Positions 16,807 to 25,494 of a DNA stretch of 64,000 nt are shown here, one piece after another. The notes under the pieces are model-generated. The model saw only the letters and a list, made by a program, of their open reading frames with translations, was not told the DNA's origin and made no database searches. Source of the DNA: Ramlibacter agri (GTDB taxonomy: Bacteria > Pseudomonadota > Gammaproteobacteria > Burkholderiales > Burkholderiaceae_C); assembly GCF_012927085.1 (NCBI RefSeq), contig NZ_JABBFX010000001.1, forward strand, positions 930,001-994,000, given 5' to 3'. A program made the translations under genes and the position numbers. Each line of letters begins with the position of its first letter. The stretch's first letter is position 1.

Positions 16807-17997
16807 ATGAACCTCGTCGATTCCTTCGCCGACATCTCCCGCTTCGTCGCCCTGCGGCGCGACATCCACATGCATCCCGAGCTGGGCTTCGAGGAGCATC
16901 GCACCTCGAAGATCGTGGCCGAACTCCTGCAGGAGTGGGGCCTCGAAGTGCACACCGGCATCGCCGGGACCGGCGTCGTCGGCGTCCTGCGCCGGGGCAG
17001 CAGCAAGCGCAGCATCGGCCTGCGTGCCGACCTCGACGCGCTGCCGCTGCAGGAAGAGAACCACTTCCCGCACCGCTCGCAGCACGACGGCCGCATGCAC
17101 GCCTGCGGCCACGACGGCCACACCACCATGCTGCTGGCCGCGGCCTGGCACCTGTCGAAGACGAAGGACTTCGACGGCACCGTCAACTTCATCTTCCAGC
17201 CGGCCGAGGAAATGGGCAAGGCCGGCGCCCTGAAGATGATCGAGGACGGCCTGTTCGAGCGCTTCCCCTGCGACGCCGTCTTCGCCCTGCACAACTTCGC
17301 GGTCGACGTCGGCACCTTCGCCGTCAACGACGGCGCGCTGATGGCCTCCAGCAATACCTGGAAGGTCACCATGCACGGCCGCGGCACCCACGCGTCGATG
17401 CCGCACACCGGCATCGACCCGGTGTCCGCCGTCATCGAACTGGGCCAGCAGCTGCAGACCCTGGTGGCCAAGGTGATCGACTCGCGCGAGCGCGCCCTGC
17501 TGGCGGTCACGCAGATCCAGGGCTCCGGCGCGCCCAACGTCATTCCCGACGAAGCCTGGGTGGGCGGCACGGTGCGCACCTTCTCCACCGACGCCACCGA
17601 CAAGATCGAGGCCGGCCTGCGCCGCCTCGCCGACGGCATCGCCCAGGCGCACGGCTGCCGGGCCGAGATCGGTTTCCGCCGCGCCTCGCCGCCGGTGGTC
17701 AACCATGAAAAAGAGGCACGGTTCGCCGCCGAAGTGATGCGCGAGATCGTCGGCGCCGAGCATGTCGACGACAACTACCCCGCCGTCATGGGCGCGGAGG
17801 ACTTCGCCCACATGCTGCGCGTCAAGCCGGGTTGCTACGCCTTCGTCGGCAACGGCGACGGCGGCCACCGGTTGCCGGACCACGGGCCCGGTCCTTGCAT
17901 CATCCACAACACCTCGTTTGATTTCAACGACGAGATCATCCCCATCGGCGCCAGCTACTTCGTGCGGCTGGCGCAGAAATGGCTGGCCCCGGCCTGA
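16807..17997 (+). CDS. M20-family amidohydrolase
   Basis: This 396-residue metal-dependent hydrolase belongs to the hippurate hydrolase/IAA-amino acid hydrolase branch of peptidase M20. Conserved metal-binding segments are present: MHACGHDGHT, QPAEE, HGRGTHASMPH, and MGAEDFAHML near the C-terminus. Such enzymes remove acyl groups from N-acyl amino acids. The chosen start is the ATG at 16807; a TATACT -10-like element lies only 9 bp upstream. It is followed 31 bp later by a Bug receptor, suggesting a linked uptake and hydrolysis step. Confidence 0.88.
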   Translation: MNLVDSFADISRFVALRRDIHMHPELGFEEHRTSKIVAELLQEWGLEVHTGIAGTGVVGVLRRGSSKRSIGLRADLDALPLQEENHFPHRSQHDGRMHACGHDGHTTMLLAAAWHLSKTKDFDGTVNFIFQPAEEMGKAGALKMIEDGLFERFPCDAVFALHNFAVDVGTFAVNDGALMASSNTWKVTMHGRGTHASMPHTGIDPVSAVIELGQQLQTLVAKVIDSRERALLAVTQIQGSGAPNVIPDEAWVGGTVRTFSTDATDKIEAGLRRLADGIAQAHGCRAEIGFRRASPPVVNHEKEARFAAEVMREIVGAEHVDDNYPAVMGAEDFAHMLRVKPGCYAFVGNGDGGHRLPDHGPGPCIIHNTSFDFNDEIIPIGASYFVRLAQKWLAPA

Positions 17998-18028
17998 GCA
18001 CGCGACAAACAAACCACAGGAGACAACC

Positions 18029-18994
18029 GTGACCCTTCGCAGTAGCCGCCGCGCCGTGCTGGCGCTTGCCCTCGCCGCCACCGCGGCCACGCCCGCCTTC
18101 GCCGACCGCGTGATCCACATGGTGGTGCCCTTCGGCCCCGGCGCGGTGCAGGACACGGTGGCGCGCACCTTCAGCCAGGAACTGGGCAAGGAGCTCGGCG
18201 CCAGCGTGCTGGTGGAGAACAAGCCCGGCGCCGGCGGCACCGTCGGCACCCTGCAGGCGGCCAAGGCGCCCGGCGACGGCAACACGCTGGTGCTGGCCGC
18301 GGCCAGCCACACGCTGGCCGGGCACCTGTACTCGAAGCTGGGTTACGACCCGATCAAGGACTTCACGGGCGTCGCCTACATCGGCAACTCGGGCTACGTG
18401 ATCGCCGCGCCGTCCAACCTGGGCGTGAACAACCTGGCCGACTACGTGAAGCTGCTGAAAAGCAAGCCGGGGCAGTTCAACTACGCGTCAGCCGGCAACG
18501 GCAGCGCGACGCACCTGGGCATGGCCTACTTCCTGTCCAAGGCCGGGGCCGAGATGCAGCACGTGCCGATGAAGTCCACCGGCGACGCCGTCAACGAGGT
18601 GCTGGCCGGCCGCGTGCAGGGCGTCACGTCCGCCGTCGTCGGCCTGGTGGGTTTCAAGCAGGACCCGCGCATCAAGCTGCTGGCGTACACGGGCACGCAG
18701 CGCTCGCGCTTCATGCCGGACCTGCCCACGGCGGCCGAAGCCGGCGTGCCGGGCTACAAGTTCGATTCCTGGATCGGCGTGCTGACGCCGTCGACGACGC
18801 CGAAGGCGGAAGTCGACAAGCTGAACGCCGCCCTGAACAAGGTGCTGGCGCTGCCCGAAGTGCAGCAGCGCCTGGCCAACCTGGGCGTGGAGTCCGGCCC
18901 GAACATGTCGGTGGACGATTTCCAGAAGCTGCTGAAGGCGGATTACGAGCAGGCCGGCGTGCTGGTGAAGGCCTCCGGCGCCCGCATCGAATAA
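18029..18994 (+). CDS. Bug/TctC-family periplasmic solute-binding protein
   Basis: This 321-residue protein starts at GTG with AGGAGA 6 nt upstream. A signal peptide ends near residue 25 (TPAFAD). The mature protein has the Bug signature: VVPFGPGAVQDTVAR near the N-terminus, NKPGAGGTVGT, and YASAGNGSATHLG. These are tripartite tricarboxylate transporter receptors or orphan binding proteins for carboxylates. No TctA/TctB membrane subunits are in the window. It converges with the next Bug gene, with 6 bp between stops. Confidence 0.9.
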   Translation: MTLRSSRRAVLALALAATAATPAFADRVIHMVVPFGPGAVQDTVARTFSQELGKELGASVLVENKPGAGGTVGTLQAAKAPGDGNTLVLAAASHTLAGHLYSKLGYDPIKDFTGVAYIGNSGYVIAAPSNLGVNNLADYVKLLKSKPGQFNYASAGNGSATHLGMAYFLSKAGAEMQHVPMKSTGDAVNEVLAGRVQGVTSAVVGLVGFKQDPRIKLLAYTGTQRSRFMPDLPTAAEAGVPGYKFDSWIGVLTPSTTPKAEVDKLNAALNKVLALPEVQQRLANLGVESGPNMSVDDFQKLLKADYEQAGVLVKASGARIE

Positions 18995-19000
18995 GCCGCC

Positions 19001-19966
19001 TCAGCCTTCCGCCTGGATGTTTTCCTTGCGGATCAACTCGCGGAAGAAGCTGCTGTCTTCCTGAACCCGGCGCCGGAAGGCGTCGGGGCCCTCGAAGTCC
19101 GGGTACATCGCGGACAGCTGCAGCTGCTGCCTGGCCGTGGGCGCGCTCATTGCCTTCTGTGCTGCCTCGCTCATGCGCGCGACGATCTCCGGCGGCGTCC
19201 CCTTGGGCGCGAACAGCGCGAACCAGCTGCGCGGGTCGATGTCGAAGCCCAGCTCCTGCAAGGTGGGCACGTTCGGCAGCTCGGGGTTGCGCGTGGGGTT
19301 GGTGGTCACCAGCCCCTTGAGCATCCCGTCCTTCACGCGCGGCAAGGTCACCGGGTCGTACATCACGTCGACGCGGCCGCCGATCAGGTCGGTCATCGAC
19401 TCCATCGAGCCCTTGTAGGGCACGTGGACCACGTCGATGCCGGCCTGCTTGTGCAGCAGCACGCCGGTGAGGTGCACGATGGAGCCGACGCCGTTGGACG
19501 CGAAGGTGTACTTGCCCGGCGCTGCCTTGGCCGCGGTGACGAAGTCGCGGTAGTTGGCCCAGGGCGCTTCCTTGCGGGCGGTGACCAGGCCGTAGCTGGA
19601 GGTCAGCTTGGCGACCGGCGCGAAGTCGTCCGCCGTGAAGCGGACCTTGCGCAGCCAGGGCGCGATGGCGACGGCGGCCGTGGGCGCCACCAGGAAGGTG
19701 TAGCCATCGGGCGCCGAGCGCGCCGCGAACTCGGTGCCCAGGACGGCGCCGGCGCCCGCGCGGTTGTCCACGATCACGGGCTGCCCCAGCTCGCTGGACA
19801 CGCCGTTGGCGATGAAGCGGGTGATCTGGTCCGACAGGCCTCCCGGCGGGTAGGGCGTGACGAAGTGCAGCACCTTGTTCGGCCAGCGGCCGGACTGCGC
19901 CCAGGACGGCTTCGCCACGAAGGGCAGGGCGAGGGATGCACAGAAGGTACGACGATGAAGTTTCAC
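19001..19966 (-). CDS. Bug/TctC-family periplasmic solute-binding protein
   Basis: This 321-residue protein has a signal peptide ending near residue 23 (KPSWAQ). It carries VTPYPPGGLSDQITRFIA, DNRAGAGAVLGTEFAA and FASNGVGSIVHLTG, the usual Bug landmarks. It is the last gene of the minus-strand catabolic run, 22 bp after the crotonase. The ligand is unknown; carboxylates with alpha or beta substituents are usual for the family. Confidence 0.9.
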   Translation of the reverse strand: MKLHRRTFCASLALPFVAKPSWAQSGRWPNKVLHFVTPYPPGGLSDQITRFIANGVSSELGQPVIVDNRAGAGAVLGTEFAARSAPDGYTFLVAPTAAVAIAPWLRKVRFTADDFAPVAKLTSSYGLVTARKEAPWANYRDFVTAAKAAPGKYTFASNGVGSIVHLTGVLLHKQAGIDVVHVPYKGSMESMTDLIGGRVDVMYDPVTLPRVKDGMLKGLVTTNPTRNPELPNVPTLQELGFDIDPRSWFALFAPKGTPPEIVARMSEAAQKAMSAPTARQQLQLSAMYPDFEGPDAFRRRVQEDSSFFRELIRKENIQAEG

Positions 19967-19988
19967 GACTGGCTCCTTGCGGCTGGAT

Positions 19989-20738
19989 TCAGCGGCCCTT
20001 GAACTGGGGCGCGCGCTTTTCCCGGAACGAGGCCACGCCTTCCTTCTGGTCCTCGCTCTGCGCGATGCGGTCCAGCATCACGCGCTGCGGGTAGTAGGTC
20101 TCGGTGGAGGACTTCGGCAGCACGCTGCGCGAGATGCTCTTCATCGCCTGCACCACCAGCGGCGCGTTGCGCGCGATCTTGCCGGCCACTTCCAGCGCGA
20201 CTCCCAGGCCCTGGCCCTTGGGCGCCAGCCGGTTGACCAGGCCGATCTCATAGGCGCGCTGCGCGTTCATCGGGTCGCCGGTCATCAGCCACTCGAGCCC
20301 CGCCTTGTATTGCATGCGCGGCGCGAAGCCGCCCATGATGCCCGCGAAGGCGCCGATCTTGGCTTCGGGGTAGATGAAGCTCGCGTGCTCCTCGGCCACC
20401 GCCATGTCGGCCAGCATCACCGCGGTCGCGCCGGCGCCCACGGCAAAGCCGTTGACGACGGCGATGATGGGCTTGTCGCAGGGCACCGAGAGGTTGGGCA
20501 TGGCCAGCCACACGTCGCGCGGCAGGTCCTTGAGGTCGGCGCCGGCGGAGAAGGCCTGTTCGCCCTGCGCGTTCAGGATGGCCACGCGGTCCTCGCTCTG
20601 GGCGAAGCGGCGCCAGGCTTCGTGCAGGCCCTGCACCACGTCGTTGTTGATCGCATTGCGCGCTTCGGGCCGGGTGATCGTGATCAGCGCGATGGCATCG
20701 CGGGACTCATAGGCGATCGCGGCGTTGATGGCCGTCAT
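19989..20738 (-). CDS. Enoyl-CoA hydratase/isomerase family protein
   Basis: This 249-residue crotonase-fold protein has the oxyanion-hole segment FSAGADLKDLP and the second conserved region ASFIYPEAKIGAFAG. The first catalytic Glu of classical hydratases (in GGCE) is replaced here by GAGATAV, while the second Glu (YPEAK) is kept. It may therefore be an isomerase, lyase or other crotonase rather than a hydratase. GAAGGAGA upstream of MTAINAAI supports this start over one 21 bp earlier. It lies between the acyl-CoA ligase and a Bug gene. Confidence 0.85.
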   Translation of the reverse strand: MTAINAAIAYESRDAIALITITRPEARNAINNDVVQGLHEAWRRFAQSEDRVAILNAQGEQAFSAGADLKDLPRDVWLAMPNLSVPCDKPIIAVVNGFAVGAGATAVMLADMAVAEEHASFIYPEAKIGAFAGIMGGFAPRMQYKAGLEWLMTGDPMNAQRAYEIGLVNRLAPKGQGLGVALEVAGKIARNAPLVVQAMKSISRSVLPKSSTETYYPQRVMLDRIAQSEDQKEGVASFREKRAPQFKGR

Positions 20739-20775
20739 GGGTACGGTCTCCTTCTTCAAGAAATGTTGGGGGCGT

Positions 20776-22875
20776 TCAGCCCAGGGTGGCCCGGGCGTCG
20801 GCGGCGACGACGCGGTCGCCCGCCACGAAGAGCGGGTTGATATCGAGTTCGCGCACGCGCGCGCCGCCGGCCGCGGCCAGCTGGCCCAGGCGCACCAGCA
20901 CGTTCGCCAGCGCGTCCAGGTCGGCCGGCGGCCGGCCGCGGTAGCCGGCCAGCAGCGGAAAGCTGCGCAGCTTGCGCAGCATGCCGCGTGCCGTGTCCAG
21001 CGACAGCGGCGCGGGTGCGAGCTGGACGTCGCGCATCAGTTCGACCAGCACGCCGCCGGCACCGACCATCACCAGCGGGCCGAAGTCGGGGTCCAGCTGG
21101 ATGCCGGCGATCAGCTCGGTGTCGGCGCGGACCATCTCGGTCACCAGGAAGCCTTCGAGTTCGGCGACGCCGGCGGCGGCTGCCGCCGTGGCGATGGCAT
21201 CGCAGGCGGCCAGCACCGCATCGTCGCCGCGCACGCCCAGGCGCACCGCACCGACGTCGCTCTTGTGCACGATCTTCGGGCTCACCGCCTTGATGGCGAC
21301 CGGTCCGCCCAGTTCGCGCGCCGCCTGCACCGCCAGGCGGGCATCGGCCGCCAGCCGCCAGGCCGTCGTCGGGATGCCGTTGGCCTCCAGCAGACGGCGG
21401 GCATCGGGTTCGGTCAGGAAACCGCGCGGCAGGGTGTCCGGCACGTGCGCGCCGTCGCTGCTGGCGGCCGCCGGCTGCGGCGCTTCGCGCTGCGCCAGCG
21501 CCTGCGCGACTTTCAGCGCATCGTGCGGGCTGTCGAAGTAACCGTGGCCGGCCTGCCGCAGCAGTGCGCGCGCCGGTTCGCCGTGGTTGCCGGCGCCCTG
21601 CACGAACAGCAGCGGCTTGTCGCAGCGCTGCGCCACCGAAAGGGCGGCCTGCGCCACGCGTTCCTGCTGCGGCTGCGTGGTGAGCAGCAGCACGCCCAGG
21701 CCCACGGCCGGATCGGCCATCGCGCGGTCCAGCGCGATGCCGACCGAGCCGCCCTCGACCGCGGGGTCGGGCGGCGCCAGGTGGTTCAGCATGCCGAAGT
21801 CCAGCGGCAGCTGGCGGTGCGTGGCCGGCAGCACGCTCGCCAGCGCCTGCTGCGTGCGTTCCGACAGGGTGGGCATCTCCAGGCCGTTGTCCTGCAGCGC
21901 GTCGACCAGCAGCGCGCCGCCGCCGCCCGAGCCCGACATGACGGCGGCGCCGCGCGAGCTGGCGCGCTTGCCCCGCTGCAGCAGCTGCGCGCCTTGCAGC
22001 AGGTCGTAGATGGTCTCGAAGAGGTAGGCGCCGTGGTGCCGGCACACGGCCTCGAACGCCGGCCAGGCGCCGGCGAGGCTGGCGGTGTGCGAAGCGGCCG
22101 CGCGCGCGCCCGCTTCGCTGCGGCCCGACTTGGCGATGCAGACCGGCTTGCCGGCCGCGGCCGCGCGGGCCAGCAGCGCGGTGAAGCGCGCCGCGTCCTT
22201 CACCCCTTCCATGTAGAGGCAGACGACATCCGTGCGCGGGTCGTCCACCAGGTATTCGAAGAAGTCGTTGAGGCCCAGGTCGGACTGGTTGCCCACCGAG
22301 ACGGTCGACGAGAAGCTGGCCCCGATGTCCGCGCCGCGCGCGATCATGGCGCCCATCAGCGCGCCGCTCTGGCTGGCCAGGCCGATGCCGCCCGCGGGCA
22401 GGCGGTCCAGCGAGCCCATGACCACGCCGGTGGTGGCCGCCAGGTTGTGGTGGGTGTTCATCAGGCCCATGCAGTTGGGGCCGATGAGGCGCACGCCGCC
22501 GGCGCGGGCGAGCGCGACCAGATCCTCCTCGTCGGCGCGGCCTGCGGGTCCGGTCTCCGCGAAGCCCGCGGTGATGCACAAGGCGCACGCGACCTGCTTC
22601 GCAACGCAGTCCTCGATGGCGTCGCGCACGCGGTCGCGCGGCACCAGCAGGATGGCCAGGTCCACCGGCCCGGGGCAGTCGCGCACGGACGCATAGGCGC
22701 GCACGCCCATCAGCGAGCTGGCGCGCGCGTTGACCGGGTACAACTCGCCAGGGTGGCGGTGCTTGAGCATGTAGCGCAGCAGGCGGCCGCCCCACTTTTC
22801 CTCGCTGTCCGAGGCGCCGACGATCGCCACTCCGTTGGGGTGCAGGATCTGCCGCACGGATCGGTAGTCACTCAT
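20776..22875 (-). CDS. NDP-forming acyl-CoA ligase (acetate-CoA ligase family)
   Basis: This 699-residue protein fuses the alpha and beta parts of an NDP-forming acyl-CoA synthetase. It has an N-terminal CoA-binding domain (VAIVGASDSEEKWGGRLL, residues 15-35), a succinyl-CoA-ligase-like middle with the probable phospho-His segment SHTASLAGAW, and an ATP-grasp C-terminus from about residue 480 (LLEANGIPTTAW, AIKAVSPKIVHKSDVGAV). It should activate a carboxylic acid to its CoA ester. It is 13 bp downstream of a Bug gene and 37 bp upstream of the crotonase, so an acid-uptake and CoA-activation module is likely. Confidence 0.88.
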   Translation of the reverse strand: MSDYRSVRQILHPNGVAIVGASDSEEKWGGRLLRYMLKHRHPGELYPVNARASSLMGVRAYASVRDCPGPVDLAILLVPRDRVRDAIEDCVAKQVACALCITAGFAETGPAGRADEEDLVALARAGGVRLIGPNCMGLMNTHHNLAATTGVVMGSLDRLPAGGIGLASQSGALMGAMIARGADIGASFSSTVSVGNQSDLGLNDFFEYLVDDPRTDVVCLYMEGVKDAARFTALLARAAAAGKPVCIAKSGRSEAGARAAASHTASLAGAWPAFEAVCRHHGAYLFETIYDLLQGAQLLQRGKRASSRGAAVMSGSGGGGALLVDALQDNGLEMPTLSERTQQALASVLPATHRQLPLDFGMLNHLAPPDPAVEGGSVGIALDRAMADPAVGLGVLLLTTQPQQERVAQAALSVAQRCDKPLLFVQGAGNHGEPARALLRQAGHGYFDSPHDALKVAQALAQREAPQPAAASSDGAHVPDTLPRGFLTEPDARRLLEANGIPTTAWRLAADARLAVQAARELGGPVAIKAVSPKIVHKSDVGAVRLGVRGDDAVLAACDAIATAAAAAGVAELEGFLVTEMVRADTELIAGIQLDPDFGPLVMVGAGGVLVELMRDVQLAPAPLSLDTARGMLRKLRSFPLLAGYRGRPPADLDALANVLVRLGQLAAAGGARVRELDINPLFVAGDRVVAADARATLG

Positions 22876-22888
22876 CTCGCGAAATCCT

Positions 22889-23857
22889 TCAGTTCTTGTT
22901 CACGCCAATGGCCGGCAGCAGCTGCGCGTACATCTTTTCGTCGGCGGCCAGGCCAGCGCGGAAGGCCTCCGGCGTCTGCCACGCGGCAATGGAGTTGGCG
23001 CGGACGAACGCGTCCTGCACTTCCTTCTGTTCCAGCGCGGCGTGCAGCGCTTCCGACAGCCGGTTGACGATGGCCTGCGGCGTCCCCTTGGGCGCCAGCA
23101 GGCCCCAGCCCGAACCCTTGGACGTGTCGATCGTGAAGCCCGCCTCCGCCAGCGTCGGCACCTGCGGCAGCTCCGGATGGCGCTTGCGGTACAGGGTGGC
23201 CAGCGGGCGGACCCGGTCGGCCTTCACCATGGGCGTCACCGCGCCGTCGATGACGAAGTCGACGTCGCCGGCCACCAGGGCATTGACCGCGTCGGCCGAT
23301 CCGCGGAAGGGCACGTGCAGCACCTTGATGCCGGTGTCGCGGGCCAGCGTCGCGCCGTACACGTGGCCGGCGGACGCTTCCCCGGCGGACCCGAAGGAGA
23401 GCTTGGCGGGGTTCTTCTTCGCGTACTCGATGAACTCCCGCGCGTTGTTCACCGGCAGCGACTTGCGCACGGCCAGCACGGCGACGTAGTCGGCCACGCC
23501 GCCGATGGATTCGAAGCTGTCCAGGCTGTAGTTCAGCTTGCGCAGGTTGGGCAGCACGGTGAAGGCCGAGGCCGCGCCCAGCAACAGGGTGTAGCCGTCC
23601 GGCGCCGCGTTCGCCACCATGTCGGTGCCGATCTGCGTGGTCGCGCCCGGCTTGTTGTCCACGATGAAAGTGGCGTTGAGGGCATGCCCGAGCCGGTCGG
23701 CCACGAGCCGGCCGAGGATGTCCGACGATCCCCCTGGCGGGAAGGGGATCACCATGCGGATGGTGCGCGCGGGCCAGGTTTCGGCGGCGGCCGCGGCCAG
23801 CGCCGGCAGGAACAGGGCGAGCGGTGCCAGCAGGCGGGATCGTTGCACTCGGGTCAT
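22889..23857 (-). CDS. Bug/TctC-family periplasmic solute-binding protein
   Basis: This 322-residue protein has a signal peptide rich in Leu and Ala (LLAPLALFLPALAAAAAE), then VIPFPPGGSSDILGRLVA, DNKPGATTQIGTDMVA and FGSAGEASAGHVYG. AGGAGAC before MTRVQRSR supports the start. It lies between the CoA transferase and the acyl-CoA ligase on one transcript. Confidence 0.9.
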   Translation of the reverse strand: MTRVQRSRLLAPLALFLPALAAAAAETWPARTIRMVIPFPPGGSSDILGRLVADRLGHALNATFIVDNKPGATTQIGTDMVANAAPDGYTLLLGAASAFTVLPNLRKLNYSLDSFESIGGVADYVAVLAVRKSLPVNNAREFIEYAKKNPAKLSFGSAGEASAGHVYGATLARDTGIKVLHVPFRGSADAVNALVAGDVDFVIDGAVTPMVKADRVRPLATLYRKRHPELPQVPTLAEAGFTIDTSKGSGWGLLAPKGTPQAIVNRLSEALHAALEQKEVQDAFVRANSIAAWQTPEAFRAGLAADEKMYAQLLPAIGVNKN

Positions 23858-23905
23858 GGTTGTCTCCTTTCTCATCGGGGGGGCCACGTCGTGCGCGTGG
23901 CTGCG

Positions 23906-25072
23906 TCAGGTCTCGTCGAGGCGGTACTGCTCGCGGATCTCCTCGGAATGCTCGCCCAGGTCGGGCGGCATGCGGCGGATCGGAAGCCCGACGCCGTTCA
24001 GGCGCACCGGCGAGGCGAAGGTCCGGGTCTGCTGGCCGTTGGGCAGCTCCAGCGGCTGCACCCAGCCCATGTGGGCCGTCTGCGGGTCGGCCAGCGCCGC
24101 CGCGTAGTCGTTGATGCGCGCGTGCGGCACGCCGGCCGCGTTGAAGACCGCGATCCAGTGGTCGACGGGCCGGCGCCTGAACACGGCTTCCAGGATCACC
24201 TTGAGCTCCGCCTGGTTGCGGGCGCGGTCGGTGGTGCTGAGGAAGCGCGCGTCATCGGCCAGGTGCGGCAGGTCCACGACGCGCAGCACGTCCAGCCACA
24301 GCTTGTGGTTGCCGGCCGCGATGGCGAAGTGGCCGTCCTCGGCCTCGAAGGCCTGGTAGGGGGCGTTGCGCGGATGGGCCGAACCCAGCTTCGCGGGGCT
24401 GCGGTCGTTGCCGAAGAACTCGCTGGTCTGCAGCGCCGCGATGCCCAGCGTGCAGCCGAACATCGGGATGTCGATGTGCGCGCCGTGGCCGCCGGCGCGG
24501 ACGTGCGCGATCATCGAGGCGACCGAGAACGCCGCGTACAGGCCGGAAGCGAAGTCCGACAGCGGCACGCCGCACTTGACCGGCGCGCCGTCCGGCTCGC
24601 CGGTCACGCTCATCACGCCGGCGGCGGCCTGGATGGTGAGGTCGAAGCCGCCTTCACCGGCGCGCGGCCCGCTCTGGCCATAGGCCGAAATGGAGCAGAA
24701 CACCAGCGCCGGCTGGTCCGCCGCCAGGCTGGCGTAGCCCAGCCCCAGCCGGTCCATGACGCCGGGACGGTTGTTCTCCACCACGACGTCCGATTCCAGG
24801 ATCAGCCGGCGGGCGAGCGCCAGGTCGGCCGGGTCCTTGAGGTTCAGCACCGCCGAGCGCTTGTTGCGGTTCAGCGCCGCGAAGTTCTCGCTGTAGCCCT
24901 CGTTCAGCGGCGGCCACTGCCGCAGGCCGTCGCCGTCGGGCGGCTCGATCTTGACCACCTCCGCGCCCATGTCGGACAGGAGCATTGTCGAAAAGGGGCC
25001 GGATGCGGTGGAGCAGAACTCGACGACTCGCACGCCGGCCAGCGGCAGGAGGGAACTCGCGGGAAACGTCAT
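23906..25072 (-). CDS. Family III CoA transferase (CaiB/BaiF)
   Basis: This 388-residue protein moves CoA between carboxylic acids through an aspartyl-CoA intermediate. The N-terminus VRVVEFCSTASGPFSTMLLSDMGAEV is typical, NRNKRSAVLNLK follows, and the catalytic Asp is expected at residue 144 in GGFDLTIQA. A TTGTCA/TAGGAT promoter lies directly upstream. It opens the second half of the catabolic run and is followed 48 bp later by a Bug gene. Confidence 0.88.
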   Translation of the reverse strand: MTFPASSLLPLAGVRVVEFCSTASGPFSTMLLSDMGAEVVKIEPPDGDGLRQWPPLNEGYSENFAALNRNKRSAVLNLKDPADLALARRLILESDVVVENNRPGVMDRLGLGYASLAADQPALVFCSISAYGQSGPRAGEGGFDLTIQAAAGVMSVTGEPDGAPVKCGVPLSDFASGLYAAFSVASMIAHVRAGGHGAHIDIPMFGCTLGIAALQTSEFFGNDRSPAKLGSAHPRNAPYQAFEAEDGHFAIAAGNHKLWLDVLRVVDLPHLADDARFLSTTDRARNQAELKVILEAVFRRRPVDHWIAVFNAAGVPHARINDYAAALADPQTAHMGWVQPLELPNGQQTRTFASPVRLNGVGLPIRRMPPDLGEHSEEIREQYRLDET

Positions 25073-25083
25073 AGGCGGAGCAC

Positions 25084-25131
25084 ATCCTAAGCCGTTCCGA
25101 AATAAATGACAAGAGTTCCATATTTGGGAAC
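25084..25131 (-). promoter_or_regulatory. Promoter and GTTCC-N7-GGAAC repeat before the CoA transferase
   Basis: On the minus strand TTGTCA (25107-25112) and TAGGAT (25084-25089) are separated by 17 bp. An inverted repeat GTTCC-N7-GGAAC (25115-25131) lies just upstream of the -35 element, a place suited to an activator. A third GTTCC occurs at 25094-25098. The predicted start point is only about 5 nt before the ATG, and no ribosome site is seen, so the mRNA could be nearly leaderless. Confidence 0.4.
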
Positions 25132-25140
25132 CCTTCGAAA

Positions 25141-25164
25141 GCGGCCGGCGGCCCCGCCGGCCGC
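25141..25164 (-). terminator. GC-rich hairpin after the DUF4387 gene
   Basis: GCGGCCGGCGG (25141-25151) pairs with CCGCCGGCCGC (25154-25164). On the minus strand it is followed by TTTCGAAGG, a short U-run only. It begins 6 bp past the DUF4387 stop and may separate two transcription units. Confidence 0.45.
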
Positions 25165-25170
25165 CGGGCC

Positions 25171-25494
25171 TCAGTCCGCCGGCACTTCGATATCCAGCAG
25201 CGGCGCATACTGCTGCGCCCCGAAGATGTCCGGGTCGCCGGCGCAGCCGCTCGGCTGCAGCCGGAAGAAGGTGAACTTGATGGCATTGCCCGGCGCGAAC
25301 TCGACGAAGTCCGAGATGCGCGAGTCGGGCACGCCATACAGCTTCGCCACCGTCTCGCGCGTCAGCACGCCGGACGCCCTCACGCGCTCGTAGATGGCAC
25401 GGTCGGCGAAGATCACGTCGAAGGTGATCTTGTCGACCCCGGCGTTCTTGCTGCGGATGGTCTTCGCCAGCTCGGAAAGCTTCTGTGTCTTCAT
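25171..25494 (-). CDS. DUF4387 protein (AtuA-like C-terminal domain)
   Basis: This 107-residue protein matches what I know of DUF4387, a ferredoxin-fold-like domain that in some organisms is fused to the end of AtuA-type proteins. Recognisable segments are LSELAKTIRSKNAGVDKITFD and SDFVEFAPGNAIKFTFFR. Its ATG overlaps the stop of the AtuA gene (ATGA), so translation is coupled and the two probably form a complex. The biochemical role is not established. Confidence 0.85.
   Translation of the reverse strand: MKTQKLSELAKTIRSKNAGVDKITFDVIFADRAIYERVRASGVLTRETVAKLYGVPDSRISDFVEFAPGNAIKFTFFRLQPSGCAGDPDIFGAQQYAPLLDIEVPAD

Noticed and set aside
20725..23067. 780-codon plus-strand frame in the catabolic region
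   Set aside because: It is antisense to the acyl-CoA ligase and lacks any domain.
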